Positions 20,644 to 25,997 of a stretch of 25,997 bases of DNA are shown here, one piece after another. Location: assembly GCA_003427395.1 (NCBI GenBank), contig BFEA01000267.1, positions 929,095 to 955,091 of the forward strand. The letters are read 5' to 3'. Position numbers and translations under genes: made by a program. This stretch comes from Chara braunii. Taxonomy: Eukaryota > Streptophyta > Charophyceae > Charales > Characeae. Numbering within the stretch: position 1 is the first letter of the stretch; each line of letters begins with the position of its first letter. Under the pieces are notes generated by a model. The model was not told the origin of the DNA, did no database searches, and saw nothing but the letters and a program-made list of their open reading frames with translations.

Positions 20644-21316
20644 CAACATAAAAAATTCCCATAAGAAATGAAAGTTCAACAAACATTTTATTAAAAAAAA
20701 ATCCTTCATATTTAAAAATCATCATTCCAATGTCCATCCAATTCTAAAATCTCCAGTTTTATTTGATAAGTTTCCGTCTAAGATGAGCTTTCCCTTCCAG
20801 CTATATCTGTTTGTTGAAAATGGAATGGAAGTCTGAACGAGTTTATGAAATGCCTTAATTAAACTTTCATTCCACTACAACAAATTACTTCTAATTTAAA
20901 TTGGATTAATAACCTATTTATAATTGAAAATCCTTATATAGAAAAAAGTAAGACCTAGGCTACCAGCCGGGCCACCCGGGTCCCAGGTGGCCAGCCCGTG
21001 CAAGGACCAAGGAAGGTCCCAACAAAAAAACAAAAAACAAAAACAAAAATCCAAAAAATCCAAAAACAAAAAAATTATGTTATGCAGAAAAATAAGCTGA
21101 ACAACTTTTGCCTCAAGGTCATATCGAAATTCTTCACCAATTTTTAAATAAAAAATAATAAAAAATATTTTTATATTTTTTTGTTTTGGCCCGGCCGGGG
21201 AAGTGCCCTCGGGCCAATCAGGTAGCCTAGAGTAAGATTGAAAATTTTAAAAGTGGAATGACATTTTTTAAGATGGAATGAAAATTTGAAATTTAGAATG
21301 TAAATTCACTATAGAA
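20644..21316. mobile_element. Fold-back MITE, copy B (deleted and interrupted)
   Basis: The left half (20644 to about 20946) follows copy A closely from the CAACA end. The central right arm, about 120-155 bp including the second GAATGAAAGTC block, is deleted. The element is then interrupted by the 276-bp element at 20955-21230. It resumes at 21231-21316 with GGAATGACATTTTTTAAGAT and ends where another CTAGGCTACC element starts at 21317. Its own right TIR is not found downstream. Confidence 0.85.
20955..21230. mobile_element. hAT-like MITE (CTAGGCTACC TIR) inside MITE copy B
   Basis: Perfect 10-bp TIRs, CTAGGCTACC at 20955-20964 and GGTAGCCTAG at 21221-21230, are flanked by AGTAAGAC (20947-20954) and AGTAAGAT (21231-21238). 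Copy A has the uninterrupted site AGTAAGAC at 3623-3630, confirming an 8-bp target duplication of hAT type. The interior is A-rich with CG-rich palindromes just inside both ends, and it is non-coding. Confidence 0.88.
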
Positions 21317-21690
21317 CTAGGCTACCAGAGTGGCCCGGGGTCACTTGCCCGACCGGTCCAAAAAAATAAAAATAAATAAAACTAAAGAAAATATCATGGC
21401 TACGCCGGACCCGGACCCGAACATTTCTGGACATGGAACCGGACCCGTGTCTGGTAGTTTTCGGACGTCCGAAATTCCGGATATTTCCGGGCCTCCGGAC
21501 ATGGGGGGATCCGGATGGTCCGAAAATGTCCGGACCATTAAAAACAAATAAAAAATAAAAAAATCTGAAAAAAAAGTATGTTATGCGGAATAACAATGCA
21601 AACCACTTTTGCCTCGGAGTCATATCAGAATTCCAAACCAAACTTTTATTTAAAAAAAAACTTTAAAAACTAATAAAAGGTAATGAATTA
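21317..21690. mobile_element. Second CTAGGCTACC element, right end missing
   Basis: The left TIR CTAGGCTACCAG at 21317 and an interior block (TATGTTATGCGG...CCACTTTTGCCTCGGAG, about 21577-21635) match the element at 20955-21230. A CG-rich palindrome cassette (21395-21540) is present here and absent there. No GGTAGCCTAG end or repeat of the CTATAGAA flank is found downstream, so it is truncated or interrupted. Confidence 0.65.
21395..21540. repeat. Cluster of CCGGAC/GTCCGG palindromes (cluster 1)
   Basis: Within 145 bp, CCGGA or TCCGG occurs about a dozen times. It includes the palindrome CGGACGTCCG and an 8-bp stem ATGGTCCG...CGGACCAT at about 21515-21538. The GC-rich cassette sits in very AT-rich surroundings. 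Confidence 0.85.
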
Positions 21691-21695
21691 TTAAT

Positions 21696-21814
21696 AATTA
21701 AATAATTGGGGTTGTCTAATAAACGGGCCTGAAAAACCCAATTAAATAATTGGGGTTGTCTAGAGAGAGCATGTCTGGATGCCTCAAAAAAGCATAAACG
21801 GGCCTGAAAAACCC
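21696..21814. repeat. Tandem duplication, 44-bp and 75-bp units
   Basis: Both units start AATTAAATAATTGGGGTTG and end GGGCCTGAAAAACCC (21696-21739 and 21740-21814). The second unit carries 31 extra bases in its middle, so one unit gained or lost that piece after duplication. Confidence 0.85.
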
Positions 21815-21919
21815 CCAAAACAATTTTGGGGGCTGGGCTCCTCAATGGGGAAGGGTCCTGGACCGTTTTTTTTTTTTTTTTTCTTGAAATTTGGCAGATC
21901 CCGACCTTCCAGACCGGAC

Positions 21920-21980
21920 GTCTGGAGTCTGAACTAAATCCAGACCGTCTGGACGGCGGTCCGAACGTCCGGACCGTAGC
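21920..21980. repeat. Cluster of CCAGAC/GTCTGG and GTCCGGAC palindromes (cluster 2)
   Basis: Three small inverted repeats stand side by side: CCAGAC-CGGAC-GTCTGG, TCCAGAC-C-GTCTGGA and CGGTCCG-AACGTC-CGGACCG. The motif resembles the cluster at 21395-21540, so the two could be subterminal arrays of one element. Confidence 0.75.
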
Positions 21981-22073
21981 CAAGGAATATATATATATCG
22001 TCAAATAGAACTGCCCGGTAAACCGTAGGCAGAGAGGGAGAAGAGGACAACAAACGAGGGGCTGTGACAAACT

Positions 22074-22102
22074 GTTTCGTCGGAATTTCACCGACTCATC
22101 AG
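22074..22102 (-). ncRNA. Hammerhead ribozyme catalytic core
   Basis: Hammerhead ribozymes cut their own RNA and in eukaryotic genomes often sit in retrotransposons (retrozymes, Penelope-like elements). On the minus strand CTGATGA (22102-22096) is followed by a perfect 5-bp stem II, GTCGG (22095-22091) with CCGAC (22083-22079), a 7-nt loop TGAAATT, then GAAAC (22078-22074). All invariant core bases of both conserved strands are present. Just after GAAAC comes AGTTTGTC. A 2-bp stem III with a GTC cleavage triplet at 22068-22066 is possible (type I with short stem III). Upstream of CTGATGA lies an (AT)n run in place of a convincing stem I partner, so activity is doubtful. A type III reading would need a stem III partner that I do not find. 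Confidence 0.65.
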
Positions 22103-22140
22103 AATATATATATATATATTTTTTAATTTGATAAATAATT

Positions 22141-22192
22141 TCAATGCAGCCTTGAGGCAAAAGTTGCTGAGTTTATTTTTCTGCACAACAAG
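22141..22192 (-). repeat. Inverted copy of the CAACTTTTGCCTC module
   Basis: Read on the minus strand, TGCAGAAAAATAA...CAACTTTTGCCTCAAGG matches the interior of the element at 20955-21230 (about 21080-21120). Related blocks lie at about 4751-4785 and 21580-21635. It ends beside the (AT)n run next to the hammerhead core. Confidence 0.7.
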
Positions 22193-22195
22193 CAA

Positions 22196-22647
22196 CTACA
22201 ACTTCTACTGGCCCGGTGTGAATCCCGAATTGGAACTCGTAGAAGCCCCACTATGGGAAGAAGAGTTCCCAAAACCACATCTGAGAGGTATCTTCTGTGA
22301 TCATGATGGTTGATTCCGAAAGGGAATCAAACTCAAATCGATGATTACTTTGACTAAGTGGACGAAACAAAGTTTGAGGACGAGGATAGTGTTGAGGGTA
22401 GCAACCTCTCATCGCTTGTAAAGATTAAAGCAGGCGGTTGCGGCAAGGGCGGTCAATCAAAGAGTCAGGGGAAAACCCAGAACTCAAAAAAGGTACCAGC
22501 TTGGCAGCTTGGGTGAGGGCGGGTCTAGAACAAGATCTGTGGCAAGACCGCTATTCGTAAGGGGCTTGCATCAACTGTGACGAGTACGACCATAATCAGT
22601 TTAGATGTAAGAATGCGAACTGTACACATGATCTACTCTTATTCTAA
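22196..22647 (+). pseudogene. Displaced 3' end of the gypsy-like gag with CCHC zinc knuckle (broken)
   Basis: The peptide around 22567-22608 reads ACINCDEYDHNQFRC and fits C-X2-C-X4-H-X4-C, the nucleic-acid-binding knuckle of retrotransposon gag. It is preceded by a Lys/Gly/Gln-rich basic stretch (about 22410-22480), the usual order in Ty3/gypsy gag. Stops near 22336, 22516 and 22528 and at least one frame change break it. It lies in the same orientation as the gag at 18758-20250 and plausibly belonged to it before about 2 kb of nested insertions arrived. The reading stops at a TAA near 22647, and no protease or reverse transcriptase follows. Confidence 0.7.
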
Positions 22648-22934
22648 TTAGTTTCACTCACAAAAACCTCGATCAAAACTGGCTATATGGTAGAACACTA
22701 CAATACTAATCTAGTCTGTCTGTTAGGTGTTACCAGCCTGTCCACCGACTATCAAAATAAAAGCAATTTAAAATCATATGAGCAGATGTATGTACAATGG
22801 GTATGTTTGAGATTAACAGTTGAGTATCAATTGGAATCTCCCCTCCCCTATATCCAACGTACCTGTCCGCATTATCAAGCAACAGTGTCTAAGGTGTGCA
22901 TTAACGACCCACCCCTGTGCCCAGGAATTTGCTT
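22648..22934. other. Unrecognised segment before MITE copy C
   Basis: A + frame begins at ATG 22687 and runs into MITE copy C, which supplies its last residues and stop near 22968. No domain is recognisable. It may be retrotransposon remnant. Confidence 0.3.
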
Positions 22935-23820
22935 CAACAAAAAAATTCTCACAAGAAATGAACGTTGAAAAAACATTCGATTAAAAAAATGTCCTTTGTA
23001 TCCAAAAAATATCATTTCAATGTTCGTTCAATTCTAAAATTTTCAGTTTTATTTGATAAGTTCCCGTCTAAAAATGAACTTTCCCTTCCAACTACATCTA
23101 TTTGTTGAAAATGGAATGAAAGTCTGGACGAGTTTATGAAATGTCTTAATTAAACTTTAATTCTACTACAACAAATATCTTCTAATTTATATTGAATTGA
23201 CTTTTTTTTTTTTTTTTTTTTTTTTAACAGAACCTTAGAGTTTTAGCTCCTTTTGCATTCTGGGGAACATCAGTCCGGTTCCTCTTCCACCCGCAAGTCA
23301 ATAATCAATACATGTCAGACCCACACACACACTCTTCCCCTCTATGGTAGGAAAGCCCGAGGAACAACATTGATTACTTCTCTCCGGAAGGATGTATCAC
23401 TCCCCACCCCTGTCTAAGTTAGCCTGTTTTCTTTTACGTTGTGTCTTAACCTGGAAAACTACTTCGAGATGTGGGCCCTATATGTTTGTTTCAGGGCTTC
23501 CTTGTCTAACCTGTTCCTCTCAGTTTTTTGACTGTTTGGTTCTTTATGAGCATAGATTGGATTGACCTATTTATGACTAAAAATCCTTATATAAAATGAC
23601 AGTCCAATTAAAATATTCAATGAACTCACCTTGACTTTCATTCCATCTCTAGCATGCGGTTGAAATAAAAAGGGATACCCCATTTTTGGAATTAAAGTTA
23701 TCAAGTAAGACGAAAATTTATAAAAAAGGAATGACATTTTTGAAGATGGAATGAAAAATTAAAATTTAGAATGTAATTTTACTATAGAATGATTATTTAA
23801 TTCGCGAAATTTTTATGTTG
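22935..23820. mobile_element. Fold-back MITE, copy C (complete, with internal retroposon)
   Basis: It starts CAACAAAAAAATT at 22935 and ends ATTTTTATGTTG at 23820, flanked by TT on both sides. Subtracting the 365-bp insertion (354-bp retroposon plus 11-bp duplication) leaves exactly 521 bp, the length of copy A. The left arm (about 23110-23162) and right arm (about 23596-23645) of the inner hairpin are both present. Confidence 0.88.
23202..23555 (-). mobile_element. Poly(A)-tailed retroposon (SINE-like), inserted in MITE copy C
   Basis: Twenty-four T (23202-23225) mark a poly(A) tail on the minus strand. The insert is flanked by ATTGAATTGAC (23191-23201) and ATTGGATTGAC (23556-23566), a target duplication with one mismatch. 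Copy A has the matching empty site near 3473. The roughly 330-bp body shows no tRNA-like A or B box that I can recognise and no long frame, so a SINE, a 5'-truncated LINE or a processed transcript are all possible. Confidence 0.8.
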
Positions 23821-23822
23821 TT

Positions 23823-24340
23823 ATGACCAGTACTGTCCTTTCTTTATCATCGTCTGTAACGAGGCGTACGCTTGACTCATGTGACTGATCAAGAGGCAGT
23901 TTAAGCACAACCCCCCAAGGTCCTCAAGAATAATTTAACGTCGCAGACAAGACGACGATCACAACCCCTGTACAATTCAGATCCCCGCCAGAAATGTTTA
24001 TCAACGGTCTGGTAACCGATTGCATAGGACTGGTCAGTCCACAATCCCTTTATCAGCACAACAAAGAGCCTTAAAGGATGAAGCAGTGTGGTCTGCATGT
24101 ACGACTCCCATGGGTTGGCATGGTGACCTTGACTCGTGCTTCGACCAGGGCCCTTCAGAGGCATTGCCCTCTCCTGCCAGATGCGCCACCAGGAAGAATG
24201 TCGTCTCTCGCGGTAGAGCACTCACAACTCCTCACTGAAGAGAGGACACTCAAGGTTGGACTTACTTCCTCACAATAAGAAGATATTGAGAGGTTTGATA
24301 AGGTAAGGGAACAACATACCTGGAGATAGCTGCCCCCAAC
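23823..24340. other. Unrecognised segment with a minus-strand coding-like frame
   Basis: A 106-codon minus frame spans 23901-24221. Its latter half (about 23901-24060, with HFWRGSELYRGCDRRL and LFLRTLGG) has a protein-like composition, but I cannot assign a family. It might be a transposon protein relic. Confidence 0.25.
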
Positions 24341-25105
24341 CACAAATTTCTCACCAATTGAGCCAAATTGAATATGCATTTCGATGACCGGTCGTAGCTT
24401 TGGTACCACCCACAATGCAATGCAAGGCCACCTAAGCCAAACTGCCACATCTGCATGCTCTCATCATTACACATACATCCGTTGTTGCCACATTTCCCAC
24501 AATGTCGCCACAGCCTTATTGCAACTCAACCCCTCTACGCGGGTGTCGCAATGTCAAGCCAGCGCCAATGTATCCCTACTGCACAGAAGCATCGTCAGCG
24601 CACCAAGTAACAATGTCGCCAGCGGCAGATAAGGCGATCTCGAACCAGCGTCAATACCAAATTGCAAGGAATATGAGCGAGAGCGATATACAGAAAACCA
24701 AATTGCAATATTACGCAGAAGTCGAGATAGTCATGTAACAAGTAGAGAGCTTAAATGCCCCAAGATGCCATCCAAATAAGAGCAATACAATGAACTTCTG
24801 AGCCAATGTTCAAACCCTCAGGCCACACCAACGTAGTATTCAATGTCGCTTCTCTTGTCTGGCGCCCAGCGCCCAGCCTAGTCAACACGTCCTACCTAGC
24901 CTATCTACATTCATGCAAGAGGCTCACTTCAACTTTGAGGATCAATGTACATGACATCAACACGAATGCCGACCTCCCACATACACCAGGTACGTACTCT
25001 CACCTCCCCTCATCATCCCCTGTCCACCCACACTCGCGCCTCCTCCTGAAGACCACTGCCGCCCTCCTCTGCCCCCGAGCTCTGCAGCCCGGCTATGGCC
25101 GCTAG
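24340..25105. repeat. Dispersed repeat, copy 2
   Basis: This is collinear with 13580-14150 (copy 1). It contains AATTGAGCCAAATTGAA, a block starting CCAAATAAGAGCAATACA, CCTAGCCTATCTACATTC, CACCAGGTACGTACTCTC, and GGCTATGGCCGC at its right end. It is longer than copy 1 and includes extra sequence around 24400-24740. Confidence 0.5.
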
Positions 25106-25820
25106 CACCCCACTGCCTTGCAGCGCCCCTCACCTCTCAGCGCTCGCATGTGCCCCAGCCAATGCTAGCGCATGCAACCACTTGTTGGCTAACGCAACAG
25201 CATGTCCGCAATGTCTGACTAGGCCAGAATGCCTTGGGCTCCCTGGCCTCCTCTCTATAAGGAAGATGCTGGCTGCTGCTCGACTGGCTGGGACTCGTGG
25301 AAGTTTCCAGTTCCGGTCGGGCCCCAGTGTCTGTGCCGAGGCCCATGTCGACAGTTGGGGGCCTGAGCCCTTTTCAGTTGGGCACACCCAGAATATCCAG
25401 GCTCCGAATGTTTGCTGCATTTGCATTGGTCCATGCAGTAGATGTGACGACAATGCTGCTTTCTCACTGGCCCGTGGCCACTTCGTCATGTCTGCCTCAC
25501 ACTGCGTGCGCCCAGGGTGCAACCACCTGTGTCATGGGCTCAACTGCCTGGCGCAGCTGCTTCTTCTGGAAGAGCCCAGGCTGAGGCCCAGGTTGCACTT
25601 CAACCAACTGGTGTGCAGCAATTGTGTGAGACCCGCATTGGAAAATGCTGAGATAAGGGCATCTCGTAAATATTCAGGCTCGCCTTTACTTAGGGCGGGC
25701 ACAAGGCTTGCTGGGGGGCCAAATTCCAGAACATATGCATGTTGCCTAGGGCCCCCTGAGGCACAGTCCTCACACAAACTTGAAAAAAAAAAAAACCTTC
25801 CCCATGTCATAATAGTCTAG
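25095..25820 (+). other. 241-codon Cys-rich open frame, doubtful
   Basis: ATG 25095 opens a Cys/Ala/Leu-rich frame to 25820, in a GC-rich region that also has long frames on the opposite strand. No domain, signal peptide or consistent cysteine spacing is recognised. Its start lies in the dispersed repeat, where the sister copy near 14060 has only a short frame. I lean towards a chance frame. Confidence 0.15.
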
Positions 25821-25944
25821 CACGCCATTTGGGCATGTTTGGATGTTGCTACAACATCTATCAATACTAGATGACCTGTTGCGGCTTCGCTCGCAAAAAC
25901 ACATATGACGGGTGATGCATTCATGGTGTAGGCAACTGCCCAAT

Positions 25945-25947
<3 letters not shown>

Positions 25948-25997
<50 letters not shown>
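25948..25997. repeat. (CT)n microsatellite at window end
   Basis: A pure CT run continues to the last base of the window, so its full length is not visible. Confidence 0.97.

Noticed and set aside
22066-22124. Fully active hammerhead ribozyme
   Set aside because: The stem I strand upstream of CTGATGA is an (AT)n run with no complement after the GTC site. Only the core and stem II are well supported.
25095-25820. 241-codon Cys-rich protein gene
   Set aside because: Frames are open on both strands of this GC-rich stretch, the cysteine spacing is irregular, and the sister repeat copy does not keep the frame. Listed only as doubtful.

Overview
This window looks like transposon-dense nuclear DNA from a eukaryote, most likely a plant-lineage (streptophyte) genome. 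It holds a plant-type LINE, a Ty3/gypsy-like gag relic, several MITE families, long CT/CA microsatellites, and one exon of a vacuolar iron transporter (VIT/CCC1) family gene with splice-like borders. There are no bacterial-style operons. The gag style makes me think of a charophyte alga such as Chara, but that is a guess.

Layout. 1-782: gene-free leader, probably the 5' UTR of a LINE. 783-9109: one LINE in + orientation, with ORF1 (gag-like, zinc knuckle) and ORF2 (endonuclease, reverse transcriptase, C-terminal zinc-finger region). It is dead: it carries a 13-bp duplication, at least two further frameshifts, eight stop codons, a catalytic Asp-to-Asn change, a 521-bp fold-back MITE exactly at the ORF1/ORF2 junction, and a roughly 970-bp TIR element inside the endonuclease. 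9110-12470: no gene I can recognise. 12476-14600: a GGAACAGG minisatellite, two MITEs sharing CTACCGTCTTC ends, and a dispersed repeat. 14928-16086 (+): a tentative three-exon 3' gene end, with an assembly gap between CT and CA tracts in its first intron. 16770-17165 (-): the terminal exon of a VIT-family gene. 18758-22647: a decayed gag, split by a second fold-back MITE copy that is itself interrupted by a hAT-like MITE, plus GTCCGGAC-palindrome DNA and a hammerhead ribozyme core on the minus strand. 22935-23820: a third fold-back MITE copy, holding a poly(A)-tailed retroposon. 23823-25997: intergenic DNA, a second copy of the dispersed repeat, and a terminal CT tract.

The best finds are a hammerhead ribozyme core (22074-22102, minus); the three-copy fold-back MITE family, two of whose copies are exactly 521 bp; the inference that the LINE's ORF1 stop and ORF2 start overlapped as ATGA before the MITE inserted; and a perfect 57-nt inverted duplication in the gag relic that looks like a template-switch event. 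Nearly all the DNA is selfish or decaying. Only the VIT exon is confidently a host gene.
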